DNA of 11,959 bases from Actinomycetota bacterium. GTDB taxonomy: Bacteria; Actinomycetota; Actinomycetes; Nanopelagicales; Nanopelagicaceae. The DNA lies in assembly GCA_009699825.1 (NCBI GenBank), contig WLNM01000023.1, forward strand, positions 1-11,959, in the 5' to 3' direction. Position 1 is the stretch's first letter, and each line of letters starts with the position of its first letter. The notes below the pieces were generated by a model that was given only the letters and a program-made list of their open reading frames with translations, was not told the DNA's origin and searched no databases. Both the position numbers and the translations under genes were made by a program. Shown one piece after another: positions 6,066 to 11,959 of this stretch.

Positions 6066-6505
6066 TTCGTCTTGGTTCACTCGCCGGTTATCCCTTTGAA
6101 GGGCCACGCGCCCTTGCCGGGTGGACTGCTCCAAAAGTTGCTGCTGTCTATGCAGTGATGTGCCTCAATGATGCTGAGAATAAACCGCAAGAGTTTTCAA
6201 TTATTTATGTTGGGCACAGCGCTGATTTAAGCACCGAAGGTTTCCCTTTAAAACATCCACGTTCTGCATCATGGGTTACACGAGCTGGTAACAAATTTAA
6301 TCTACATATTTGTTGGTTTGATATTCCGGGCGGAACCGAACGCCACCGCGAAATGATTGCTCATGAATTAATGGCTGTATACGAACCAAGTTGCAATCTT
6401 GAGAAATATGATCAAGCATGGAAAGACGAATGGATCGGCGAATACTCAAATGCATTCACCGACCCATTGACCACTGGTCGCGATCCAAATAATCGCGACC
6501 AGTAA
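6062..6505 (+). CDS. Degenerate GIY-YIG-like protein, cox operon
   Basis: A 147-aa protein with the order of landmarks seen in GIY-YIG domains: VYAVM (29-33, the GIY position), IIYVGHSADL (47-56, the YIG position), H65, and HELMAVYEPSCN (101-112), which resembles the closing helix with its glutamate and Pro-x-x-Asn. The arginine that normally follows the YIG strand in the catalytic helix is not evident (LSTEGF instead), so nuclease activity may be lost. It has no membrane segment. It overlaps the previous gene by 4 nt and is the last gene of the plus-strand operon; its final codons form one arm and the loop of the terminator hairpin. A DNA nuclease is hard to reconcile with CO dehydrogenase maturation, so a repurposed binding domain is my guess. 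The GIY-YIG assignment is by eye and moderate. Confidence 0.72.
   Translation: MIRLGSLAGYPFEGPRALAGWTAPKVAAVYAVMCLNDAENKPQEFSIIYVGHSADLSTEGFPLKHPRSASWVTRAGNKFNLHICWFDIPGGTERHREMIAHELMAVYEPSCNLEKYDQAWKDEWIGEYSNAFTDPLTTGRDPNNRDQ
6474..6503. terminator. Bidirectional terminator hairpin between convergent cox operons
   Basis: ACTGGTCGCGAT (6473-6484) and ATCGCGACCAGT (6492-6503) form a perfect 12-bp stem with a 7-nt loop, the strongest inverted repeat I found in the window. It lies where the coxDE-side operon (+) meets the coxSL-side operon (-), whose stop codons are only 4 nt apart. There is no U-tract on either strand, so this would be the U-less hairpin type described in Actinobacteria. The hairpin is inside the coding end of the GIY-YIG-like gene, so its last residues are partly dictated by the stem. 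Confidence 0.7.
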
Positions 6506-6509
6506 ATAA

Positions 6510-6872
6510 CTAATCGATCTTTACGCCAACGCCATCAAATAGACGTGAGCGTCGTGTTCCCATTGCTGGGAAATTTGGCTTAGGTGCAGTGTGCGCAGGT
6601 TCTGGTACATATGTTGCACCAACAACGATTGCTTCAGCAAAGCCGTAAAGAAGTGGAAGCGCACCAGCGACAACGCCACCAGTTCGGTTAATGCGCTCGA
6701 GACCTGGTTCGATGGTGTCGGCATCGTGTTTGATGCCCCAGACAAGATCAGCTGCTTCTTCTAACTTTGAAGCAACAGCAGCTAATTGACGGCCAACGAT
6801 GAAAAGATAAATCGCTAGGCCTGCAATTAATGCAACGATGTCAATAACTGTAAATAGTTGAAGAGTTGTCAT
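6510..6872 (-). CDS. Small single-pass membrane protein, member 5 of the cox array
   Basis: A 120-aa protein of no family I can name, with one membrane segment at about 6-26, then a basic-to-acidic helical stretch (QLAAVASKLEEAADLVWGIK). The segment LERINRTGGVVAGALPL (58-74) resembles INQTAAAVDAVL in the gene before it. A second hydrophobic stretch (67-88) could be a re-entrant or peripheral helix. The tail (90-120) is proline-rich then basic (GTRRSRLFDGVGVKID) and is unique to this member, the longest of the five. It is the last gene of the minus-strand operon; its ATG overlaps the previous TGA (ATGA), with AAGGTG as a ribosome-binding site. Position at the end of the coxG-side operon suggests a membrane-associated role with CO dehydrogenase, by inference. 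Confidence 0.8.
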   Translation of the reverse strand: MTTLQLFTVIDIVALIAGLAIYLFIVGRQLAAVASKLEEAADLVWGIKHDADTIEPGLERINRTGGVVAGALPLLYGFAEAIVVGATYVPEPAHTAPKPNFPAMGTRRSRLFDGVGVKID

Positions 6873-7144
6873 GAGCGCACCTTATCCAATACACGTCCGA
6901 GGAATAAGTGATGTTCGAGTCCTTCAGCAAGCACTGCATCTACTGCAGCCGCTGTCTGATTAATCAACTCGGTGTTGGCTGTGTTTGCCTTAGCAGCTGT
7001 AAGCGTTGCGCGAATTTGTGCAACTCGCTTATCTATAACTCGAACTAGAAGAACCAAGATAGTGAGTAGCGCAGCAACTGCCACAACTACAACAGCACCA
7101 AGGATATTTGCTAGTACCCAGAGTGTGTGAGTATTTGAATCCAT
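6869..7144 (-). CDS. Small single-pass membrane protein, member 4 of the cox array
   Basis: A 91-aa protein of no named family. A short polar N-terminus (MDSNTHTLW) precedes a long hydrophobic segment at about 9-34, a basic patch (RVIDKRVAQIR, 35-45), and an alanine-rich helical domain containing ANTANTELINQTAAAVDAVL (53-72). The start at 7144 is preferred over an upstream one at 7192 because GGGAGG lies just before it and because the N-terminus then matches member 3 (MD...HT.W). It begins 4 nt after the member 3 stop and overlaps member 5 by 4 nt. The likely topology is a short outside N-terminus with the helical domain in the cytoplasm, judged from the positive-inside rule. Its role is unknown. 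Confidence 0.8.
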   Translation of the reverse strand: MDSNTHTLWVLANILGAVVVVAVAALLTILVLLVRVIDKRVAQIRATLTAAKANTANTELINQTAAAVDAVLAEGLEHHLFLGRVLDKVRS

Positions 7145-7148
7145 CTGC

Positions 7149-7403
7149 TTAGCCTCCCAACTTCGTACGGCCACGGTGAAGGCCATCAACAATCGCAGTA
7201 GCCGATGCGATAGTTACCTTTAATCCCTTAAGACCAGCTGTATTAACAACTGCGCCTTCAAGACCTGCATTAATGCGCTTTGCTTGTCCACCAATTTTGT
7301 GAGCAAGGAGCAAGATTGGAACAACGAGAGCTACAACGACTAGAACAACAACTGTTCCAATGACGTAACCCACGAGCCAACCTGTGTGATTAGTAAAGTC
7401 CAT
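7149..7403 (-). CDS. Small single-pass membrane protein, member 3 of the cox array
   Basis: An 84-aa protein of no named family. The N-terminus MDFTNHTGW aligns with that of member 4 (MDSNTHTLW), and both continue into a valine-rich membrane segment with G-x-VVV, here about residues 9-34. After it come a basic patch (HKIGGQAKR) and RINAGLEGAVVNTAGLKGLK, where INAGLEG recalls DALEGG of member 2 and NTA recalls member 4, so this member bridges the two halves of the family. The C-terminus is basic and glycine-rich (LHRGRTKLGG). A GGGGAG ribosome-binding site 6-7 nt before the ATG is strong. It starts 11 nt after member 2. Its function is unknown. Confidence 0.8.
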   Translation of the reverse strand: MDFTNHTGWLVGYVIGTVVVLVVVALVVPILLLAHKIGGQAKRINAGLEGAVVNTAGLKGLKVTIASATAIVDGLHRGRTKLGG

Positions 7404-7414
7404 GATCGCTCCCC

Positions 7415-7642
7415 TTAGATCGATTCCGCGAAGTCGCGTACTGGCTTAAGGCTTGCGTTTACTGAATTAACAACAGCCGGAACTGTTGCAGTCTTAGCAA
7501 CGATTACTGCTACTCCGCCTTCGAGCGCATCGAGTGATTTAGCAACTGTGCGAAGGTGCAGAATCACACGTGATAAACCAAGTGCAGCCGCTGCAATGAT
7601 TAGCGTTGCAAGAATTAAAGTAAATACTGCTTGTTGTGGCAT
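7415..7642 (-). CDS. Small single-pass membrane protein, member 2 of the cox array
   Basis: A 75-aa protein of no named family, with a membrane segment at about 5-24 and a helical domain (HLRTVAKSLDAL, then EGGVAVIVAKTATVP and VVNSVNASLKPV). It aligns with member 1 without a gap through GGVA-x-I, a Thr-x-x-x region with Pro, and the terminal Lys-x-Val (here KPV). The start at 7642 is chosen because GGGGAG lies just upstream; a start at 7684 would overlap member 1 and place charged residues ahead of the membrane helix. It begins 10 nt after the member 1 stop. Alternating small and hydrophobic residues after the helix suggest an amphipathic helix lying on the membrane or packing against a partner. 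Its role is unknown. Confidence 0.8.
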   Translation of the reverse strand: MPQQAVFTLILATLIIAAAALGLSRVILHLRTVAKSLDALEGGVAVIVAKTATVPAVVNSVNASLKPVRDFAESI

Positions 7643-7652
7643 CTTCTCTCCC

Positions 7653-7907
7653 CTATCCCAGCAACTTAGAAACTGGACCGGCATAACGAACTGCTCCGTT
7701 AGCCACTTCCTTGATGACGTTATCTGTCTTAGCTAGCAAATCTGGTGTTGTGTTGAGTTCGCCGATCAAAGCGACTCCGCCACTGAGTGCATCATCTGCA
7801 GCTCCGCGAATGCGCTCTAGCGGTCCAAGAACCGCATTAAGCAATGCAACGAGAACTGGAACGATGACAACTAACAGAACCAGATTACCGATTCCCCATA
7901 GACTCAT
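7653..7907 (-). CDS. Small single-pass membrane protein, member 1 of the cox array
   Basis: An 84-aa protein of no named family. One membrane segment spans about residues 6-26, followed by PLERIRGAADDALSGG (29-44), GGVALIGELNTTPD (43-56) and LLAKTDNVIKEV, a helical domain very like that of member 2. There is no lipobox or cleavable signal peptide. It lies 20 nt downstream of coxG with AAGGAAA as a ribosome-binding site, so it is co-transcribed with the CO dehydrogenase genes. Placement next to coxG, the menaquinone-handling protein, is the only functional hint. DUF948-like proteins have the same layout of one helix followed by an amphipathic region, but I cannot show homology. Confidence 0.82.
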   Translation of the reverse strand: MSLWGIGNLVLLVVIVPVLVALLNAVLGPLERIRGAADDALSGGVALIGELNTTPDLLAKTDNVIKEVANGAVRYAGPVSKLLG

Positions 7908-7927
7908 TAGTTTTCCTTTCTCTCTCG

Positions 7928-8515
7928 TTATCGACGTGCTACTGGTTGATATGGAAGGAAGAAGCGAGCAAAAATTCTTGCGGCTGCGTTCTTCACAACT
8001 GTTAATGCAATTGCAACACCGCTTGCAGCCTTAGGGCCACCAACAGTATTTGGATCAAGACCCATTTCGATTGCCTTCATGCGCGCTTGCATACTTCCGG
8101 CTGTCTGACCAACTAAAACTGCGGTCACATCAGCAATCAGACCGCGTCCAAACTGTGCAGCAGCACCTGACACAGTTAGGTCAAGTGAAATTTTTACTGA
8201 TGTTCCACCGGCTGCAGGATTAAGTGCAGCGATTAATACTGCTTGTGCTTCTCCGCGACCTTTCTTATCTGAACCAGATGCATCAATTGTGATTATTTTC
8301 TTAGCGTTGTCACGACTCTTAACTTTTGCCTGTCCTGCGAACTCAAGTTTTACCGGACCTGCAGAAATAATTACATCTCCACCGAAGTGATCGGTTCCAA
8401 GTTTGTCGGTTAAGTCAGCACCAGGAATACACGCTGCTACTTGAGGAATATCATCAAAGAATTTCCATACATCGTCGATCGGTTGATCAACTATTATCGT
8501 TTGCGAGATTAGCAT
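7928..8515 (-). CDS. coxG: CO dehydrogenase accessory protein CoxG (SRPBCC, menaquinone-binding)
   Basis: A 195-aa SRPBCC-fold protein of the CoxG family. Recent work on mycobacterial CO dehydrogenase describes CoxG as extracting menaquinone from the membrane and carrying it to the enzyme, so it links CO oxidation to respiration. Landmarks are VDQPIDDVWKFFDDI (9-23), ACIPGAD (28-34), the beta-strand core to about 115, and GAAAQFGRGLIADV (117-130) at the start of the long C-terminal helix, all typical of the family. The end (163-187) is an alanine-rich, basic amphipathic helix that could attach the protein to the membrane or to CoxL; it is longer than a bare SRPBCC domain. A perfect AGGAGG 5 nt upstream fixes the start. 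It overlaps the XdhC-YHS gene by 7 nt. Confidence 0.9.
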   Translation of the reverse strand: MLISQTIIVDQPIDDVWKFFDDIPQVAACIPGADLTDKLGTDHFGGDVIISAGPVKLEFAGQAKVKSRDNAKKIITIDASGSDKKGRGEAQAVLIAALNPAAGGTSVKISLDLTVSGAAAQFGRGLIADVTAVLVGQTAGSMQARMKAIEMGLDPNTVGGPKAASGVAIALTVVKNAAARIFARFFLPYQPVARR

Positions 8516-9468
8516 TTTGCCTCCTGGCTGATGAACGAGGTTGGATCTTTTTCAAAGGCCGTACGACATCCTGGCGCGCAGAAGTAATACGTTGTTCCTT
8601 CAAATTCATATGGGCGATTTGATTTTTCAGCGGCAACAGTCATTCCGCAGACCAAATCTTTAACTTCCAGAGTCTCTAGAAGCGGAAGTGCTTTCTTTGA
8701 TTGTTGTGAAAACGCACCGCTTGCGCGCAATTGCACAAGCTCGGCAAGAATTGAGACTGCCATTTCGCGGTGAGTTGTGTGACCAAGGTCCAAGCCTGCA
8801 GGAAGCTTTATCTTTTCAATCTGCGTAGATGTAAATCCGCGATCTACCAAATAATCTAGAACTGCTTTACCGCGCTTACGTGATGCAACTACACCGAGAT
8901 AAGCAGGATTTGCAGGAAGAGCTACCTCTGTCGCTTCTTCGTCACCGTGACCCTGTGTTGCAATGATGACCACTGATGAGTTAGAAATCATTGACGTTGT
9001 AAAATCAGAAAAATCAATCAATGAAACTCTCCAGTTGAGAACTTCACTTAATTGTTTAAGAGTGATGGCCATTGGCGAGCGCCCCACAATTGTTAATTGT
9101 GGTGATGATTGAACTGGCTCCACATAAATTTGAAGAGCACCTTCACTCTGGCACGCCATTGGAACTGTCATGACGCCATCTGGAACATGCATTCCTTTGA
9201 AATCTGCTTCTTGACCAAGCCAAATCAATTGAGCTTTTCCAGAGTCCATAACTTTTTTGGCTTCACGGATAAGGACTGGCTCGGCACATGCTCCGCCAAT
9301 CCATCCATGTAATTTTCCATCTGAAGTAATGATTGCTCGTGATCCACTCTGTCCAGAAGAAGGGCCTTGGCGCCACACGACAGTTGCCATCACAAATGAT
9401 TCACCGCTATTTGTGAGTTCAACTGCGCGCTCCATGACGCCCATGCCTTCGACTGGATTGAAAGACAT
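8509..9468 (-). CDS. XdhC/CoxI-family maturation factor with C-terminal YHS domain
   Basis: A 319-aa fusion. Residues about 13-110 match the XdhC_CoxI N-terminal domain, including GWIGGACAEPVLIREA with C61. Residues about 125-245 match the Rossmann-like C-terminal domain (LTIVGRSPM, IATQGHGDEEA, YLGVVASRKRGK, PAGLDLGHTTHREMA). XdhC proteins bind Moco, protect it, help its sulfuration and insert it into hydroxylases. Residues about 268-315 form a YHS domain: DLVCGMTV (C274), then YEFEGTTYYFCAPGC (C297 and C301), a cysteine arrangement known for metal binding, often copper. In a CO dehydrogenase locus this invites a copper-delivery role, since the active site is Mo-S-Cu. It begins 3 nt after coxL and overlaps coxG by 7 nt; the weak ribosome-binding site suggests coupling to coxL. 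CoxF and CoxI cannot be told apart here. Confidence 0.87.
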   Translation of the reverse strand: MSFNPVEGMGVMERAVELTNSGESFVMATVVWRQGPSSGQSGSRAIITSDGKLHGWIGGACAEPVLIREAKKVMDSGKAQLIWLGQEADFKGMHVPDGVMTVPMACQSEGALQIYVEPVQSSPQLTIVGRSPMAITLKQLSEVLNWRVSLIDFSDFTTSMISNSSVVIIATQGHGDEEATEVALPANPAYLGVVASRKRGKAVLDYLVDRGFTSTQIEKIKLPAGLDLGHTTHREMAVSILAELVQLRASGAFSQQSKKALPLLETLEVKDLVCGMTVAAEKSNRPYEFEGTTYYFCAPGCRTAFEKDPTSFISQEAKC

Positions 9469-9471
9469 TAG

Positions 9472-11853
9472 TTAGTTGCCGCTACGTACTGGTGGCATAC
9501 CGTAAACATCTTTGCCTGTTGTGAGAGCTTCGTATACGCGGTTAGGCATCAACGGCATATCGATGTTACGAATACCCTTTTCGTGCAGAGCGTTCATAAC
9601 AGCATTAACGAATGCTGCTGGTCCACCAACAGTTGCACATTCACCAACACCCTTTGCACCAATTGGATGGTGTGGGCACGGTGTAACAACTTCGTAGAGT
9701 TCAAAGCCTGGAGTTTCCCACGCTGTTGGAAGCAAGAAGTCCATGTAGTTACCGCCGATGATGTTTCCTTCTTCATCATAAGTTTGGTACTGCATATTTG
9801 CCATTGCATAAGCTTCGGTGAGACCGCCCATGATTTGTCCTTCAACAATCATTGGATTGATGCGAACACCACAGTCATCTACTGCAACGAATTGCAATAC
9901 ATCCCACACGCCTGTATCGGGATCAATTTCAATTTTTGCGATGTAGCAAGCAAATGGCCATGTGAGGTTTGGAGGATCGTAGTAAGCAACGTTCTCCAGT
10001 CCTGGTTCCATTCCATCTGGCATGTTGCTATATGCAGCCATTGCGCAATCTTGAATTGTCACACCACGTTCTTGATTTCCGCGAACGTAGAAGCGACCTA
10101 GTTCCCACTCGATATCTTCTTCGGATACTTCAAGAAGGTGAGCAGCAAGTTTGCGAGCTTTAGCGCGAACTTTACGAGCAACCATCGCAATTGCTGCGCC
10201 GGCTACTGGTGTAGAACGTGATGCATATGTACCCATACCAAATGGCGCTGTATCTGTATCGCCTTCTTCAACAAGGATGTCATCTGCAGGTATTCCAAGT
10301 TCGTGAGCAACAATTTGCGCCCATGTTGTTTCGTGACCGGTTCCCTGTCCACGTGAACCTGTACGCAAGAGTGCTTTACCTGACATGTGGATGCGAAGTT
10401 CTGCAGAGTCAAACATCTTGATACCCAAGATGTCGTACTCACGGCTATTACCTGCACCGAGTGGTTCAGTCATTACAGAGATTCCGATACCAAGAAGGCG
10501 TCCGCGCTTTGCAGCTTCTGCTTTCTCTGCAGCGAAGTTCTTGTACCCAATTGCTTCCAATCCGATATCTAAGCACTTCTCATATTGACCTGAGTCAGTA
10601 AGGAATCCAAATGCTGTGCGGTGAGGATGCTGTTCATCTTTTACGAAGTTAACTCGGCGGAACTCTGCTTGATCCATACCTAGATCATCAGCTGCTGCCT
10701 GCACCATTCGTTCTTGGAAGAACATTGCTTCAGTAACACGGAATGAACAACGGTATGCAACTCCACCTGGAGCTTTGTTGGTGTAATAACCTGTTGCAAA
10801 CATATGTGCCGTTGGAATGTCATAACACGCAAATGCTGAGTGCATCAGACCAATCTTGAACTTACTTGGCTGTGCATCGGCGAAGAATGCTCCGTGGTCT
10901 GAGATTGTGTTCATGCGAACACCGAGGATTTTTCCATCCTTGCGTAGCGCCATCTCGCCCTTGAGGTACACATCGCGACCAAAGCCAGTTGAGACCAAGT
11001 TGCCTGTCTTATCTTCAATCCACTTCACTGGCTTTTCAGTCAAGATTGAAGCGAGAATTGCGATGACATAACCTGGATAAATTGGAACCTTATTTCCGAA
11101 ACCGCCACCAATATCTGGTGTGACGATTCGAATATTCTGTTCAGGAAGTTCTGCAACCATTGCAACAGCTGCACGCACAATATGTGGTGCCTGTGATGTC
11201 ATGTAGACCGTCAATTTTCCTGTCGCGCGATCGTAATCAGCAATTGATCCGCAAGTTTCCATTGGAGATGGATGCGTACGTGGGTAGTGAAGTTCGATCT
11301 TTGAGACCACATCTGCATCCGCAAATGCTTTGTCTGTACGAGCCTTGTCACCGATTTCCCAGTCAAAAACTTTGTTGCCAACTTGGCCAGCTTTATCATC
11401 GCGAATTTGAACAGCATCTGATGCTGCTGCTTGAACTGGATTTACAATGGCAGGCAAAATTTCGTAATCAACGACAATCTTTCCGCATGCATCTTTTGCG
11501 ATGTATGGGTCATCTGCAATGACCGCACAGACTTCTTGGCCCTGGAAACGCACCTTATCTGTTGCAAGAACTGCTGCTGTGTCATAAGAAAGTGTTGGCA
11601 TCCATGCGAGGTTACGTGCAGCCATCATTTCGCCTGTGAGCACCATACGTACACCCGGCACATCCCATGCAGCGGTTGTGTCAATTGACTTGATGCGTGC
11701 ATGTGCAACTGGGCTTCGCAAGATCTCCATATGAAGCATGCCTGGTAGCACGATGTCATCTACATAATTGCCTTTACCACGAATGAAACGGTTATCTTCA
11801 ACTCGGCGACGGCTTGCACCCATTCCGCCAATTTTGATTTCGTCTAATCTCAT
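9472..11853 (-). CDS. coxL: Aerobic CO dehydrogenase large subunit, form I
   Basis: The 793-aa catalytic subunit of aerobic CO dehydrogenase, which oxidises CO to CO2 at a Mo-S-Cu site in the Mo-hydroxylase fold. The diagnostic loop is AYRCSFR (366-372), with C369 as the copper ligand. This is the form I signature, as opposed to AYRGAGR of form II enzymes. Other active-site parts are the GGGFGNK molybdopterin-binding loop (249-255) and GVGE near the end (E738 is the catalytic glutamate). The spacing from C369 to E738 is close to that in the Oligotropha enzyme (C388 to E763). It is full length with no signal peptide, as for this cytoplasmic enzyme. It begins 18 nt after coxS with GGGGAG as ribosome-binding site. 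coxD does not follow it, as it often does elsewhere. Confidence 0.96.
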   Translation of the reverse strand: MRLDEIKIGGMGASRRRVEDNRFIRGKGNYVDDIVLPGMLHMEILRSPVAHARIKSIDTTAAWDVPGVRMVLTGEMMAARNLAWMPTLSYDTAAVLATDKVRFQGQEVCAVIADDPYIAKDACGKIVVDYEILPAIVNPVQAAASDAVQIRDDKAGQVGNKVFDWEIGDKARTDKAFADADVVSKIELHYPRTHPSPMETCGSIADYDRATGKLTVYMTSQAPHIVRAAVAMVAELPEQNIRIVTPDIGGGFGNKVPIYPGYVIAILASILTEKPVKWIEDKTGNLVSTGFGRDVYLKGEMALRKDGKILGVRMNTISDHGAFFADAQPSKFKIGLMHSAFACYDIPTAHMFATGYYTNKAPGGVAYRCSFRVTEAMFFQERMVQAAADDLGMDQAEFRRVNFVKDEQHPHRTAFGFLTDSGQYEKCLDIGLEAIGYKNFAAEKAEAAKRGRLLGIGISVMTEPLGAGNSREYDILGIKMFDSAELRIHMSGKALLRTGSRGQGTGHETTWAQIVAHELGIPADDILVEEGDTDTAPFGMGTYASRSTPVAGAAIAMVARKVRAKARKLAAHLLEVSEEDIEWELGRFYVRGNQERGVTIQDCAMAAYSNMPDGMEPGLENVAYYDPPNLTWPFACYIAKIEIDPDTGVWDVLQFVAVDDCGVRINPMIVEGQIMGGLTEAYAMANMQYQTYDEEGNIIGGNYMDFLLPTAWETPGFELYEVVTPCPHHPIGAKGVGECATVGGPAAFVNAVMNALHEKGIRNIDMPLMPNRVYEALTTGKDVYGMPPVRSGN

Positions 11854-11871
11854 TTTTTTATGCTCCCCGAC

Positions 11872-11959
11872 CTAGTTGAGTTCCGCGCGCATTTTTTCAG
11901 CAGCCCAAAGAACTGCCTTGACGATATTTTGGTAACCAGTGCAACGGCAAAGATTTCCA
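11872..11959 (-). CDS. coxS: CO dehydrogenase small subunit CoxS, C-terminal end (partial)
   Basis: Only the last 28 codons are in the window; the gene continues beyond the right edge. The segment contains NLCRCTGYQNIVKAV, the second pair of cysteines (C-x-C) that binds the proximal [2Fe-2S] cluster of CoxS-type iron-sulfur subunits, followed by a helical end rich in Ala, Glu and Lys. CoxS carries electrons from CoxL to the FAD subunit. It ends in TAG at 11872-11874, 18 nt before coxL. The usual order coxM-coxS-coxL predicts coxM further to the right. Confidence 0.92.
   Translation of the reverse strand, partial: GNLCRCTGYQNIVKAVLWAAEKMRAELN

Noticed and set aside
6521..6745. 74-aa minus-strand open frame inside member 5
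   Set aside because: Out of frame with the better-supported 120-aa protein, which has an ATGA overlap, a ribosome-binding site and a paralogous sequence.
7711..8034. 107-aa plus-strand open frame opposite coxG and membrane protein 1
   Set aside because: A Ser/Arg-rich shadow frame that spans two well-supported minus-strand genes.
9583..10101. 172-aa plus-strand open frame opposite coxL
   Set aside because: It lies wholly inside coxL, is rich in Cys, His and Trp as antisense frames often are, and has no family features or ribosome-binding site.
11160..11522. 120-aa plus-strand open frame opposite the start of coxL
   Set aside because: A shadow of coxL with Gln, His and Leu-rich low-information sequence and no supporting signal.

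Overview
The window is an aerobic carbon-monoxide-oxidation locus next to a molybdenum-cofactor (Moco) biosynthesis operon. Protein similarity, dense gene packing, ATG starts close behind TANNNT-type -10 boxes and a moderate, slightly A/T-leaning composition suggest a low-GC, streamlined actinobacterium, possibly a freshwater planktonic lineage of the Nanopelagicales type. That placement is inference. No RNA gene, insertion sequence or CRISPR array is visible.

Layout. (1) 4-729 (+): an AlkD-type DNA glycosylase. (2) 752-991 (+): moaD, alone, converging on a minus-strand operon moaC-mogA-moaE-moaA (3329 to 988). Both stop codons lie in one shared TTAA, and the Gly-Gly codons of moaD and moaA form a small hairpin around it. 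(3) 3330-3480: a divergent intergenic region with a probable leaderless moaC promoter and inverted repeats. (4) 3481-6505 (+): a small unknown gene, coxD (MoxR-type AAA+ ATPase), coxE (VWA/MIDAS protein), an unknown 96-aa protein and a degenerate GIY-YIG-like protein. (5) 6474-6503: a 12-bp hairpin, probably a bidirectional terminator. (6) 11959 to 6510 (-): the C-terminal end of coxS, form I coxL (active-site AYRCSFR), an XdhC/CoxI-type maturation factor fused to a C-terminal YHS metal-binding domain, coxG, and five consecutive small single-pass membrane proteins that look like diverged paralogues.

How it fits together. MoaC, MoaA, MoaD, MoaE and MogA make molybdopterin and adenylylate it. 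The XdhC-like protein, CoxD and CoxE would mature the Mo-Cu centre of CoxL. CoxS passes electrons through its [2Fe-2S] clusters, the FAD subunit (CoxM) is presumably just outside the window, and CoxG is the menaquinone-handling protein. The five membrane proteins directly downstream of coxG have no function I recognise. They are the best candidate for something undescribed: a membrane platform tying the enzyme to the quinone pool. The two unknown genes coupled to coxDE, and the small gene ahead of coxD, are candidates for additional maturation factors.
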